A stretch of 64,000 nt of DNA from Salinimicrobium flavum (GCF_042684505.1 NZ_JBHULT010000005.1:496001-560000); one strand, 5' to 3'. Counted from the first letter of the stretch, positions 1 to 8,595 are shown. Notes: generated by a model from the letters alone, not told the origin. Program-made: numbers and translations.

Positions 1-43
1 TGTTCCGTGAAAATTCTTTTTTCTGCGGTTTCGTTCATAGACC

Positions 44-307
44 TTATTTCTTTTCCTCCTTTTTCTTCTTATCCTCCTTTTTTGGAAGTGGCCCCCGTTT
101 GTAGATAACCAAACCGTTAAGGAAATTCCTCAGAAACTGGTCTCCGCATTCCATATACTTGGGGTGATCCTCACTTCTGAAAATGGCACCAATTTCACTT
201 TTTGTAACCTTGAAATCTACCAGCGAGCATATATGTACTATATCCTCATCGCGAAGTTTTAAGGCGACCCTTAATTTTTTAAATATATCATTGTTGGAAA
301 GAGGCAT
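44..307 (-). CDS. DUF1456 (YehS-like) small protein, half length
   Basis: Small protein of the DUF1456 family, whose molecular role is not established. The core occupies about residues 3-70, opening SNNDIFKKLRVAL with the acidic LRDED stretch typical of the repeat. The enterobacterial member has two such repeats in about 156 residues; this one has a single repeat plus a Lys/Glu-rich tail (residues 75-87), so it is a half-length form. ATG at 307 is the only sensible start. It is divergent from the hsp20 gene across 218 bp that contains a perfect palindrome. The family call is from motif memory and moderately sure; function unknown. Confidence 0.7.
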   Translation of the reverse strand: MPLSNNDIFKKLRVALKLRDEDIVHICSLVDFKVTKSEIGAIFRSEDHPKYMECGDQFLRNFLNGLVIYKRGPLPKKEDKKKKEEKK

Positions 308-448
308 ACTTCAGTGTTTTGTTTGTCGGGAATCGCGGGTAAAAATACATAAGTTTAATAACCCACTGAAGCACTTCAATAAATTTAACCACCAATATTA
401 AGATTTTTTTGTCTTAAATGCCATAAAGTCATGAATAACATCTTGATT

Positions 449-465
449 TAAGACATAATGTCTTA
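449..465. promoter_or_regulatory. 17-bp palindrome upstream of hsp20, candidate operator
   Basis: TAAGACATAATGTCTTA is a perfect inverted repeat (8-bp arms, 1-bp centre) lying 60 bp upstream of the hsp20 start. A lone half-site TGTCTTA occurs at 410-416. The arrangement suggests a dimeric repressor or activator site controlling hsp20, the DUF1456 gene, or both; the regulator is unknown. Confidence 0.45.
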
Positions 466-525
466 TTTTTTGCGGTGGTATTTTGTTTGCTAATGGATAA
501 ATGAAAAACCTTAAAATTTAAAAAT

Positions 526-969
526 ATGAGCTTAATAAAAAGAAATGAGGCCAATTGGCTGCCATCAGTTTTTGACGATATGTTTAAGACTGATTGGTTA
601 GGAGGAACAACCAATGTGAACAGTATAGGAACCAGTATTCCTGCTGTGAATATTCAGGAGAGCGATGACAACTTCATGGTTGCAGTAGCGGCTCCCGGTA
701 TGACCAGGGAAGATTTCCAGATCGAATTGGACAATGATGTGTTAACCATTTCTTCTGAACAGAAAAAAGAAGAAGAAAAGACTGAAAAGAACGGTAGGTT
801 TACCCGAAGGGAGTTTAGTTACAACAATTTCAAACGGTCATTTAGCCTTCCTGAAACCGTAGACAGTGAAAAGATCTCAGCAACTTATAACAACGGAGTT
901 CTTGAGATCATGCTGCCTAAAAAAGATGAGGCTAAGGTACAGCCAAAGAGAATGATCGAGATCGGGTAA
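526..969 (+). CDS. Small heat shock protein, Hsp20/alpha-crystallin family
   Basis: ATP-independent holdase chaperone that binds unfolding proteins in the cytoplasm. The alpha-crystallin domain spans roughly residues 35-140, with the strand pattern FMVAVAAPGMTREDFQIEL, the late-domain signature YNNGVLEIMLPK near residues 125-136, and a C-terminal I-x-I (IEI) motif used for oligomer contacts. Length (147 aa) is normal for bacterial Hsp20. The ATG at 526 follows an A-rich stretch rather than a Shine-Dalgarno, as usual in this phylum. A strong terminator follows at 991-1021, so it is probably monocistronic. Regulation may involve the palindrome at 449-465. Confidence 0.95.
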   Translation: MSLIKRNEANWLPSVFDDMFKTDWLGGTTNVNSIGTSIPAVNIQESDDNFMVAVAAPGMTREDFQIELDNDVLTISSEQKKEEEKTEKNGRFTRREFSYNNFKRSFSLPETVDSEKISATYNNGVLEIMLPKKDEAKVQPKRMIEIG

Positions 970-990
970 TCAAAGGTCTCAGAAATGATG

Positions 991-1021
991 AAAAAACGCT
1001 CCTTTCCCTGGAGCGTTTTTT
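991..1021 (+). terminator. Intrinsic terminator of hsp20
   Basis: A 12-bp perfect stem, arms 991-1002 and 1010-1021 with core ACGCTCC/GGAGCGT, 7-nt loop, and a T-rich 3' arm. It lies 21 bp after the hsp20 stop. Confidence 0.85.
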
Positions 1022-1059
1022 TATTGGGTTAAAACCCCGGGGAGGGGCAGTATTTAAGT

Positions 1060-1077
1060 CTCCACCTTTAGGTGGAG
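1060..1077. repeat. REP-like hairpin CTCCACC-TTTA-GGTGGAG
   Basis: Perfect 7-bp inverted repeat around a TTTA loop, with no T tail, so not a standard terminator. It resembles short dispersed palindromes of flavobacterial intergenic DNA; copy number elsewhere could not be tested. Confidence 0.4.
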
Positions 1078-1160
1078 GTGATTCAATAAGCATTTTATCT
1101 TAAATGGAAAATGAATTGCCTCCCGATGGATTCGGAGGTTAACAATATTTACTTATAAAA

Positions 1161-1172
1161 GGGCTTTAGCCC
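1161..1172. repeat. Short hairpin GGGC-TTTA-GCCC
   Basis: Perfect 4-bp inverted repeat with the same TTTA loop as the hairpin at 1060-1077, about 85 bp away. Possibly a second member of a dispersed palindromic family. Confidence 0.3.
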
Positions 1173-1321
1173 AATATCTCTCAAAAATGTCATTTGTTAA
1201 ACCTGTTATCTGGGGGTAATAATTTATCGTTGAATGCACTTTGGAAAGGTGAAAATTTTCCGGTTTGTAATAGATCACCGCATGATGAAGATCATACTCT
1301 AATAATCCTGATCCTTTTAAA

Positions 1322-1337
1322 TTAGTTGCACAACTAA
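1322..1337. promoter_or_regulatory. TTAGTTG-CA-CAACTAA palindrome, candidate operator for ior operon
   Basis: Perfect 7-2-7 inverted repeat, TTAGTTGCACAACTAA, 64 bp upstream of the iorA ATG. Geometry and sequence are of the kind bound by MarR-family winged-helix dimers, which often control aromatic-compound genes. No regulator gene is adjacent, so the cognate protein is unknown. Confidence 0.45.
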
Positions 1338-1401
1338 ATAGTTTAAGGGATGTCGATGAAGATCAGAACATACCTACCATATAAAAACAAAATTCCAACA
1401 G

Positions 1402-3015
1402 ATGAAACGTTTACTTTTAGGTAATGAAGCACTTGCTCAGGGAAGTATCGACGCAGGTTTGTCAGGGGTGTATGCTTATCCCGGCACACCTTCAACTGAA
1501 ATAACCGAATATATTCAAAAGTCAAAACTTGCAAAGGAATTAAAGATACACACGACCTGGTCTGTTAATGAAAAAACCGCCATGGAAGCTGCTTTAGGTA
1601 TGTCCTATGTAGGCAAGAGAGCTATGGTGGTCATGAAGCATGTAGGTTTAAATGTGGCATCAGATGTTTTTATGAATATGGCTGTTTCCGGGGTAAATGG
1701 CGGTCTTGTAGTGGTAGTAGCAGATGACCCTTCAATGCATTCCTCGCAGAATGAACAGGATTCGCGTTTTTATGGAAAATTTGCGATGATCCCTATCCTG
1801 GAACCCTCAAATCAGCAGGAAGCCTATGATATTATGGTATATGCCTTTGATCTCTCTGAAGACTTGAAATTACCTGTATTGGTAAGAATGGTCACCCGTT
1901 TATCGCATTCCCGCGCAGGTATAGAAATAACGGAAAGGCGTAAACAAAACGATATAAATTTACCTTCAGATACGTCCCGATTTGCTTTACTACCTATGAA
2001 TGCTAAAAAGCAATTTGATCTGCTGGTCAGGAAACAGGATGAATTGATCGAACATTCTGAGAATTCTAAATTAAATAGCCTGAAATTAAGTAAGGACAGA
2101 GGCATAGGGATCATAGCATGTGGTTTAGCCTATAACTATGTGATGGAAAAAATCGAAGAGAATGAATCTTCTTATTCTATTTTAAAGATCTCTCAATATC
2201 CTTTGCCCAGGGAAAAAGTAAAAGCCTTATACGAACACTGTGATAAAATTCTGGTTATAGAAGACGGCTATCCTGTTGTAGAAGAGTTATTACACAACTA
2301 TTTTGATGAAAATGATAAAATAAAAGGAAAGTTATCCGGTGACCTACCGCGTACCGGGGAACTGAATCCTAACATCGTTGGTAAATCTTTGGGGCTTTTC
2401 CACAACAATATTGACCCTATTCCTTCTATAGTTACCCCAAGGCCACCACAGCTGTGTGAAGGTTGTGGTCATACAGATCTTTTTAATACTATAAATGAGT
2501 TAATTCCTGAAATTGGGAACAAAAACGTGTTTGGAGATATTGGCTGTTACGCCCTGGGGGCTTTGCCACCTTTGAACACCATCAATACCCTGATAGATAT
2601 GGGCGCTTCCATCACAATGGCAAAAGGAGCTGCAGATGCCGGGCTGGAGAATGCTATTGCAGTTATTGGGGATTCCACATTTACACATTCGGGTATGACA
2701 GGGCTTTTGGATGCCGTATATGAAAACACACCTATTACGGTTATTATTTCAGACAACTCTGCTGTTGCCATGACGGGAGCCCAGGAATCAACTGCAGTAG
2801 GAAGATTGCACAAGATCTGTTTAGGGCTTGGAGTCCATCCTGAACATCTGAAAACAATAGTTCCGCTCAGGAAGAATCACGAAGAGAATGTAGAATTATT
2901 GCGAAATGAATTGAAATATAAAGGGGTTTCTGTCATTATTTCTGAAAGACCCTGCGTGAGACTATCAAGAGATCAAAAAGAAGAAATTAAAGCTAAAATT
3001 GCGGCATTAAACTGA
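1402..3015 (+). CDS. iorA: Indolepyruvate ferredoxin oxidoreductase, alpha subunit, lacking ferredoxin domain
   Basis: Thiamine-diphosphate enzyme that oxidatively decarboxylates arylpyruvates (indolepyruvate, phenylpyruvate) to aryl-acetyl-CoA with IorB. The N-terminal pyrimidine-binding domain opens LLLGNEALAQG and includes the YPGTPSTEI motif near residue 28. The conserved CEGCGH is at 352-357, and the TPP/Mg part is GDIGCYALG (378-386), GDSTF (423-427) and the SDNSAVAMTG loop. Typical IorA proteins continue after the ISxRPC motif into a two-cluster [4Fe-4S] ferredoxin domain; here the chain ends about 20 residues after ISERPC, giving 537 aa and no cysteine-cluster domain. iorB starts 24 bp later, so there is no space for a frameshifted tail. 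Operon with iorB. Confidence 0.9.
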   Translation: MKRLLLGNEALAQGSIDAGLSGVYAYPGTPSTEITEYIQKSKLAKELKIHTTWSVNEKTAMEAALGMSYVGKRAMVVMKHVGLNVASDVFMNMAVSGVNGGLVVVVADDPSMHSSQNEQDSRFYGKFAMIPILEPSNQQEAYDIMVYAFDLSEDLKLPVLVRMVTRLSHSRAGIEITERRKQNDINLPSDTSRFALLPMNAKKQFDLLVRKQDELIEHSENSKLNSLKLSKDRGIGIIACGLAYNYVMEKIEENESSYSILKISQYPLPREKVKALYEHCDKILVIEDGYPVVEELLHNYFDENDKIKGKLSGDLPRTGELNPNIVGKSLGLFHNNIDPIPSIVTPRPPQLCEGCGHTDLFNTINELIPEIGNKNVFGDIGCYALGALPPLNTINTLIDMGASITMAKGAADAGLENAIAVIGDSTFTHSGMTGLLDAVYENTPITVIISDNSAVAMTGAQESTAVGRLHKICLGLGVHPEHLKTIVPLRKNHEENVELLRNELKYKGVSVIISERPCVRLSRDQKEEIKAKIAALN

Positions 3016-3039
3016 TCTATTAAAATCAAAACTTAGAGA

Positions 3040-3639
3040 ATGAAAACAAATATAATATTATCAGGTGTTGGGGGTCAGGGGATTCTAACCATTGCTGCGG
3101 TTTTGGATACAGCTGCTTTAAGCCAGAATTTGTTCATTAAACAATCTGAAGTTCACGGGATGAGCCAGCGCGGTGGTGCCGTTCAATCCCATGTGAGAAT
3201 ATCTGATAAGGAAATATTCTCTGATCTCATTCCGGAGGGAAGGGCTGATTTAATTTTATCGGTAGAACCAATGGAATTATTGAGATATCTTCCCTTTTTG
3301 AAGAAAGATGGCTGGCTGGTTACAGATTCAGAATCATTTATCAACACTCCGAATTATCCTGAAAAAAATGATCTGTTCGATCAGATCAAAAAACATCCGA
3401 ATCATGTCATTGTTAATGCAACAGAAATTGCGAAAACCATCGGGAATTCAAAAGTTGCCAATATAGTATTGCTGGGAGCGGCTTCTGCAATTATACCTTT
3501 ACCGGAAGACAGCATGATCGAAGCCATTAAGAAGTTATTTCAGCATAAAAGTGAAAAGATTATAAGGTTGAACCTGGAAGCTTTTTATGAAGGAAAGAAA
3601 GTTGCGGAAGGGATCACTAGTTTGGCTCCCAGTAAATAA
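3040..3639 (+). CDS. iorB: Indolepyruvate oxidoreductase, beta subunit
   Basis: Gamma-domain-type subunit of the 2-oxoacid:ferredoxin oxidoreductase superfamily that pairs with IorA to bind CoA and complete aryl-acetyl-CoA formation. The protein (199 aa, normal length) begins with the GVGGQGILT motif (residues 9-17) and carries EVHGMSQRGGAVQSHVR near residues 38-54, both hallmarks of the family. It follows iorA by 24 bp and is followed by a terminator at 3659-3687, defining a two-gene operon. No cofactor cysteines are expected in this subunit. Confidence 0.92.
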   Translation: MKTNIILSGVGGQGILTIAAVLDTAALSQNLFIKQSEVHGMSQRGGAVQSHVRISDKEIFSDLIPEGRADLILSVEPMELLRYLPFLKKDGWLVTDSESFINTPNYPEKNDLFDQIKKHPNHVIVNATEIAKTIGNSKVANIVLLGAASAIIPLPEDSMIEAIKKLFQHKSEKIIRLNLEAFYEGKKVAEGITSLAPSK

Positions 3640-3658
3640 TTTGGAAATGAATTCTACT

Positions 3659-3687
3659 GAAAAGGTTTTCATTGACCTTTTCTTTTT
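3659..3687 (+). terminator. Intrinsic terminator after iorB
   Basis: Arms GAAAAGGT (3659-3666) and ACCTTTTC (3675-3682), 8-nt loop, followed by TTTTT. It starts 20 bp after the iorB stop. The remaining bases to 3863 hold no feature I can support. Confidence 0.75.
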
Positions 3688-3863
3688 CAGAGAATTTTCT
3701 TTTTCACCAGATTCTCCTTATGAAGGTTCTTTTTTTTGGACAAGCAAAAAAATGAACAATCATGAAACGGAACGAATTTTTTATGACCGAAGGGAAATTA
3801 ATTTTTCTAAGCTAGAATATTGAAAGAATTTTGAAGTAACTTTTATCCAGGTTTAAGAACCAT

Positions 3864-5081
3864 TTATGAAAGAACCACTTTAGAATTCTGAAGTACTTCT
3901 TTAATTGCTTCAGATAAGATAATCACCCCTTTTTCAATTTGATCCTTTGGCATATTCGAAAAGGAAAGTCGCAACCTGTCATCTTTTTTACTTGCCGGAT
4001 CAAAGGTTCTGCCGGTTACGAAAACGACACCTTTTGTGACACTTTCATTGAATATATCTGTCGAACTGATATTAGGCGGTAATTTAAGCCAGACATAAAA
4101 TCCTCCTTTTGGTTCGTTCCAGGTGATTTCTTTCGGCATATGGGTTTTCAGGTGTTTCTGAAGCAAATCTCTGCGTTCCTGATATTCACTTCTCAAAAAC
4201 TTCAAATAAGGTTCCAATTTGTTTTGTACTAAAAATTCATTTCCCAGGATTTGCATGAAATTAGAAGTACAGGCATCCAGGGCTTGTTTAACTGTTTCTG
4301 CTTTTTCGAAAATTTCTTCCGAAGACAACATAAAGCCCAATCTAAAACCCGGACCAAGTATTTTTGAAAATGAACCTGTATAAATTATTTCCACATCCTT
4401 GACACCAAATGATTTCATGGCTTTTGTCAGGTGTTTTTCATCTTCATTAAAATACAGGTCGCTGTAGGCATCATCTTCCAGTAATATTATTCCTGTACCA
4501 GATAAGGCTTCCAGAAGCTCTTTTTTTCTTTCAGGAGAGTAAATGATCCCGGCGGGATTATGATAATTAGGAGTAACATATAAAAATTTAGGCTTTCGTT
4601 CTAAAGACTCAATTTTGCTTTTTAAAGCCTCTATATCAATACCATGCTTATCAATTGGTATACTATGTATTTCAGCTCCAAAAGTTTCAAAAACCGTTAA
4701 AGCTCCCACGAAACATGGGTTTTCTGTCAATATAATATCTCCTTCGTTAACAAATTCCTGGGTAATAATAGAGATGGCCTGGAGTGACCCGGTGGTGACT
4801 AAAATCTTATTATCGCCAACAACCACACCCTTATTTTCCAGATAGTCTTCTAATGACTTGACCAGAGGAGGATAACCGGAGGTCGGGCCGTATTGGAAAC
4901 ACAATTTTTTTACAGTTTCAGGCAAAGAATTATAGATCTCATCAATTTGTTCTACGGGAAAGAGATGATTGTTCGGCATCCCACCGGCAAATGAGATCAG
5001 ATTTTTTCCGGAAGCCTGTTTCATTAATTGTTTAACGTCCTCAGAATGCATGGAATTAACTGCGTTCGAAAATGCATACAT
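3864..5081 (-). CDS. PLP-dependent aminotransferase (class I/II, LysN/KAT-II type)
   Basis: Fold-type I aminotransferase, 405 aa, of the group containing 2-aminoadipate and aromatic aminotransferases. Visible active-site features are the N-terminal ISFAGGMPN loop (residues 29-37), PNYHNPAG (171-178) with the substrate/PLP Asn175, Asp204 in LEDDAYSDL, and the Schiff-base lysine K240 in GSFSKILGPGFRLGF. It has no N-terminal GntR domain, so it is an enzyme and not a MocR regulator. It is divergent from the ADP-forming synthetase and next to iorAB, so it probably feeds arylpyruvates into IorAB. Exact amino-acid specificity cannot be read from sequence. Confidence 0.88.
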   Translation of the reverse strand: MYAFSNAVNSMHSEDVKQLMKQASGKNLISFAGGMPNNHLFPVEQIDEIYNSLPETVKKLCFQYGPTSGYPPLVKSLEDYLENKGVVVGDNKILVTTGSLQAISIITQEFVNEGDIILTENPCFVGALTVFETFGAEIHSIPIDKHGIDIEALKSKIESLERKPKFLYVTPNYHNPAGIIYSPERKKELLEALSGTGIILLEDDAYSDLYFNEDEKHLTKAMKSFGVKDVEIIYTGSFSKILGPGFRLGFMLSSEEIFEKAETVKQALDACTSNFMQILGNEFLVQNKLEPYLKFLRSEYQERRDLLQKHLKTHMPKEITWNEPKGGFYVWLKLPPNISSTDIFNESVTKGVVFVTGRTFDPASKKDDRLRLSFSNMPKDQIEKGVIILSEAIKEVLQNSKVVLS

Positions 5082-5205
5082 AGCGTGAAAAGTTTTGACT
5101 GGTTTCTCAAATTAACAAAGAGAAAATCAAACAGATTGTGATGAATGTCAGCTAATGTCCTATTTTAAATTTATTTCTTTACCGTGAGTAAATCCTTTAT
5201 TTCTT

Positions 5206-7260
5206 ATGCTTCATTCGAAATTGATCCATCCCGAAAGTATTGTCGTTGTTGGAGGTTCTGATAATATTCATAGTCCCGGTGGCAGGGTTTTAAAAAACCT
5301 GATCGATCATGAATTTAAAGGAAAACTATTTGCGGTCAATCCCAAACAGGAGCTTGTTCAGGGGGTGAAATCATACAATATCATCAATGATATTCCTGAA
5401 GTTGACCTGGCTATTATCGCGATCCCGGCAAAATATGTTCTTGAAACAGTGAAGGTTCTTTCTCAGCAGAAGAACACGAAAGGATTTATAATCTTCTCGG
5501 CCGGCTTTAGTGAAAAAGATGAAGCAGGAGCTAAGCTGGAAAGTGAAATTGTCAAGTTGATCAATGAAAAAGGTGGAAGTTTATTGGGTCCCAACAACAT
5601 TGGATTGATAAATAAATATTACACAGGAGTTTTTACGACACCCATTCCTCAACTCGATGATCACGGAGTTGATTTTATTTCGGGTTCAGGTGCAACAGCA
5701 GTTTTTATCATTGAAGCCGCCCAGAGTATGGGGCTGACGTTTTCAAGCATTTATAGCGTTGGGAACAGTGCTCAAATAGGAGTGGAAGAGATCCTGGAAT
5801 ACTTAGATCATTCCTTTGAAAATGAATCGGGTTCAAAAGTAAAACTGCTTTATATTGAAAGTATTAAGGATCCACTAAAGCTTTTAAAACATACGGCCTC
5901 ATTGATACGTAAAGGCTGCAAAATAGCGGCTATTAAGGCCGGAAGTTCAGAAGCTGGAAACAGGGCGGCTTCCTCACATACGGGAGCCATAGCCAATTCA
6001 GATGTTTTTGTTGATACCTTATTCAAAAAAGCAGGAATAATACGTTGCTATGGCCGAAACGAACTTATTACAGTTGCGGCCATACTTCAGCAAAAAGATT
6101 CCGAAGGAAAGAACATAGCCATCATTACCCATGCCGGAGGCCCGGCAGTAATGCTGACAGATGTCTTGTCCAGGAACGGACTGAAAATCCCTCATCTTAA
6201 AGGAAAAGAAAGCGAAGCTTTATTAAGCGGGTTGTTCGAGGGGTCTTCAGTATCAAATCCCATTGACTTTTTAGCGACAGGAAACGCTCAACAATTAAGT
6301 GACATTATTGATTATTGCGAAAATTGTCCTGAAATCGATGCCATGGCAGTCATTTTCGGGAGTCCGGGCTTAACCGCAGTGGATGATGTATATGAAGTAT
6401 TGAATGCAAAGATCAGGACTTCCCAAAAGCCTATCTATGCCATATTACCATCAGTGGTGAATGTGAAAAATGAAATCCGTGAGTTTATAAAGAAAGGAAA
6501 TATCGCTTTTCATGATGAAGTCTTATTCGGAAATGCCCTGACGAAGGTTTACAACCACACCTTAATTGGTGATGAAACTAAGGATCCTGACTTTCCGTTT
6601 TTTGAAAATATAAGAAAACTGGTAGATGCGCTTCCAGACGGTTACATGCCTACAGAAACAGCTATTACCTTATTGGAATATGCAGGACTAAATTTTGCAA
6701 CTCCGTATCATATTGAGAATAAAGAAGAACTAAACAAGATCTCAAAGTCTGTTACGTATCCTGTAGTTCTAAAAGTTGAGGGACCTTTACACAAATCTGA
6801 TGTAGGTGGGGTCATATTAAATATTTCCAATGAAACGGTATTATATGACAGTTTCAATAAGTTGATGAAAATTGAAGGAGCAGTTGGTGTTATAATTCAG
6901 CCTATGATGAAGGGAATGGAACTTTTCATTGGGGCAAAAAAGGAAACTAATTATCCTCATGTAATTCTATGCGGACTGGGCGGAATTTTTGTGGAGGTGC
7001 TGAAAGATATAAGTGCTGCAATGATCCCTGTTTCAGAGGATGAGGCCTTTAATATGGTCACTGATCTTAAAGCCTATCCTATATTAAAAGGCGTAAGAGG
7101 TCAGGCGGGAATCAACATTCGATTATTTGCTGAAACTATCGTAAAAATTTCAGACCTGCTGACTGTGGTTCCGGAAATTGCAGAAATAGACCTTAATCCT
7201 CTTATGGCTACTGAAAAAGACCTGATCGCTGTGGATGTAAGAATTCGATTAGAAAAATAG
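5206..7260 (+). CDS. Acetate/aryl-acetate--CoA ligase (ADP-forming), fused alpha-beta
   Basis: NDP-forming acyl-CoA synthetase that converts an acyl-CoA plus ADP and phosphate into the free acid, CoA and ATP. The 684-aa chain joins a CoA-binding Rossmann domain (about residues 1-130), a ligase-CoA domain (about 145-450) and a C-terminal ATP-grasp domain (about 470-684). Both phospho-transfer histidines appear: H258 in SSHTGA and H529 in GPLHKSDVGG. Archaeal versions are often split into two genes; this is the single-chain bacterial form. Placed by iorAB and an aminotransferase, it probably releases aryl acetates with ATP gain. ATG at 5206. Confidence 0.92.
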   Translation: MLHSKLIHPESIVVVGGSDNIHSPGGRVLKNLIDHEFKGKLFAVNPKQELVQGVKSYNIINDIPEVDLAIIAIPAKYVLETVKVLSQQKNTKGFIIFSAGFSEKDEAGAKLESEIVKLINEKGGSLLGPNNIGLINKYYTGVFTTPIPQLDDHGVDFISGSGATAVFIIEAAQSMGLTFSSIYSVGNSAQIGVEEILEYLDHSFENESGSKVKLLYIESIKDPLKLLKHTASLIRKGCKIAAIKAGSSEAGNRAASSHTGAIANSDVFVDTLFKKAGIIRCYGRNELITVAAILQQKDSEGKNIAIITHAGGPAVMLTDVLSRNGLKIPHLKGKESEALLSGLFEGSSVSNPIDFLATGNAQQLSDIIDYCENCPEIDAMAVIFGSPGLTAVDDVYEVLNAKIRTSQKPIYAILPSVVNVKNEIREFIKKGNIAFHDEVLFGNALTKVYNHTLIGDETKDPDFPFFENIRKLVDALPDGYMPTETAITLLEYAGLNFATPYHIENKEELNKISKSVTYPVVLKVEGPLHKSDVGGVILNISNETVLYDSFNKLMKIEGAVGVIIQPMMKGMELFIGAKKETNYPHVILCGLGGIFVEVLKDISAAMIPVSEDEAFNMVTDLKAYPILKGVRGQAGINIRLFAETIVKISDLLTVVPEIAEIDLNPLMATEKDLIAVDVRIRLEK

Positions 7261-7285
7261 ATAAAGCTCTTTTTTGAAGGTTTTA

Positions 7286-8500
7286 TTATTTGTCCAGAAG
7301 TATCCATCTGTTGCCCGCACTCTGGATCATCATTTTTTGAGAACCGTTGATTCCACTAACCGTGCTGTTCGTGGTCACGTCAAAAAGATCATTTCCGTTT
7401 AAAAAAGTAAAAGTCTTGAAGGAATTTCCCGGCCAGTTGATCAAATAAATGATCCTGCCTTTGTTGGTGGCGGCATCTGGAATGGTTATACTGCTCACCT
7501 GGTCATTGATCCTCAGGGTATATGTTTCATCAGGGATAAGGTAGGAGCCGGTTGAAGAAGTGGTGGAGGTGTAGGTTTTGGCATTTGGATGTCTCCAGGT
7601 TACCAGCCCATTCCCGTCGGTCATCAGCACCTGATCCTGAGTTCCCCTTACATCGGGGAGTATATATTCCTCTGCAGGGGTGGCACCTATTCCCAGTCTT
7701 CCGGCAAAATAACCGGCAAATACCTTTCGGGGGTCATTTCCTGCTGCCGTGCTGTAAATACCATAAACTGTTCCATTACCTTGTATGGTACCTATCTTAT
7801 TATAGATCCCATAGTGGTTTTTGGTGGCGCCAAAGGTCTTTCCAACATCATTATAGATCCCGTAGATCTCCTCATTCGTATTCTGATAGGTTTCGTTGAA
7901 GATCCCATAGTGAATGCCTGTTCCATCTGCACTTACCAGGTTCTTAATCCCATACTTTTTATCGGCTGTGACAGAGCGATTGCTGCTTATGATCCCATAA
8001 GTAACGTTTTTTGGGGAGCTGCTAGCGTTTTCCACTTCAAATCCGGTCCTGATCGCATGATCTTCAGAAGAGGGAAGGATCACCTTTAATTTGACATTTT
8101 CAGCCTCCCCGCCAATATTGACGTTTCCAGTTCTGAAGATAGATTCCTTCTTACTTGCAGCAGCACTTGTTGTGCCTACCCTGTAAAAATCTGAAGAGGC
8201 TTCCTGGCCTATCCCTTTCCATTCCTTACCTGTTGAATTCCAGTAGTAGAATCCCACCGGGAAATTTTCCGTAGAAGTATCAAGGAAAACCATCATCCCA
8301 TTCTGGGCTACTGTTGGTTGTGCAGCGGGGAACCTGGATATCCGGGGGATAAGGATCCCGTCGGTAGCTCCAGGAGCTCCGGGGTCTTCAATAGCTATAT
8401 CGAGCTGGGCTTTAGGATCTGTAGTATTGATCCCCACCTGTGCCGTAGCAGGAAACAAGGTCACAAGAAATAGTGCTCCAAAAAAGAAGTATTGCTTCAA
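7286..8500 (-). CDS. Exported cell-surface protein with YGI repeats (TTG start)
   Basis: Secreted protein of unknown function, 404 aa. A clear signal peptide (KQYFFFGALFLVTLFPATAQ) is followed by VGINTTDPKAQLDI, an opening common to Bacteroidetes surface/tail-fibre-like proteins. The middle holds repeated Y-G-I-x-N/S units (about residues 165-255), then GIGATPAEEYILP, which in related proteins precedes a trimeric, beta-rich stalk. No catalytic motif or T9SS C-terminal sorting domain was recognised. The start is TTG at 8500 because a stop lies three codons upstream and no ATG is near. Convergent with the upstream synthetase with a 25-bp gap. Confidence 0.7.
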   Translation of the reverse strand: MKQYFFFGALFLVTLFPATAQVGINTTDPKAQLDIAIEDPGAPGATDGILIPRISRFPAAQPTVAQNGMMVFLDTSTENFPVGFYYWNSTGKEWKGIGQEASSDFYRVGTTSAAASKKESIFRTGNVNIGGEAENVKLKVILPSSEDHAIRTGFEVENASSSPKNVTYGIISSNRSVTADKKYGIKNLVSADGTGIHYGIFNETYQNTNEEIYGIYNDVGKTFGATKNHYGIYNKIGTIQGNGTVYGIYSTAAGNDPRKVFAGYFAGRLGIGATPAEEYILPDVRGTQDQVLMTDGNGLVTWRHPNAKTYTSTTSSTGSYLIPDETYTLRINDQVSSITIPDAATNKGRIIYLINWPGNSFKTFTFLNGNDLFDVTTNSTVSGINGSQKMMIQSAGNRWILLDK

Positions 8501-8595
8501 AACTTTTTACCAAATTAACGGGGAGACACCAAAGAATTGAATAAATGTAAAAAATTAATCGACTGGCATACAGAACAATATAATTATTTTAACAC

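Larger units (their letters stand above)
1022..1401. other. Intergenic region with REP-like hairpins and an operator candidate
   Basis: No convincing gene lies between the hsp20 terminator and iorA. The region contains two short hairpins that share a TTTA loop (1060-1077 and 1161-1172), a GC-rich ACCCCGGGGAGGGG stretch near 1033-1047, and the palindrome at 1322-1337 described separately. No good TAnnTTTG element was seen, so the iorA promoter is unassigned. Confidence 0.5.

Noticed and set aside
2815..3040. Possible frameshift that removed the IorA ferredoxin domain
   Set aside because: The stop is followed by iorB after 24 bp; no cysteine-rich frame fits in the space, so it looks like a genuine short form.
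3587..3823. Plus-strand ORF overlapping the iorB end
   Set aside because: It overlaps iorB in another frame and runs through the iorB terminator; composition is low-complexity, no family.
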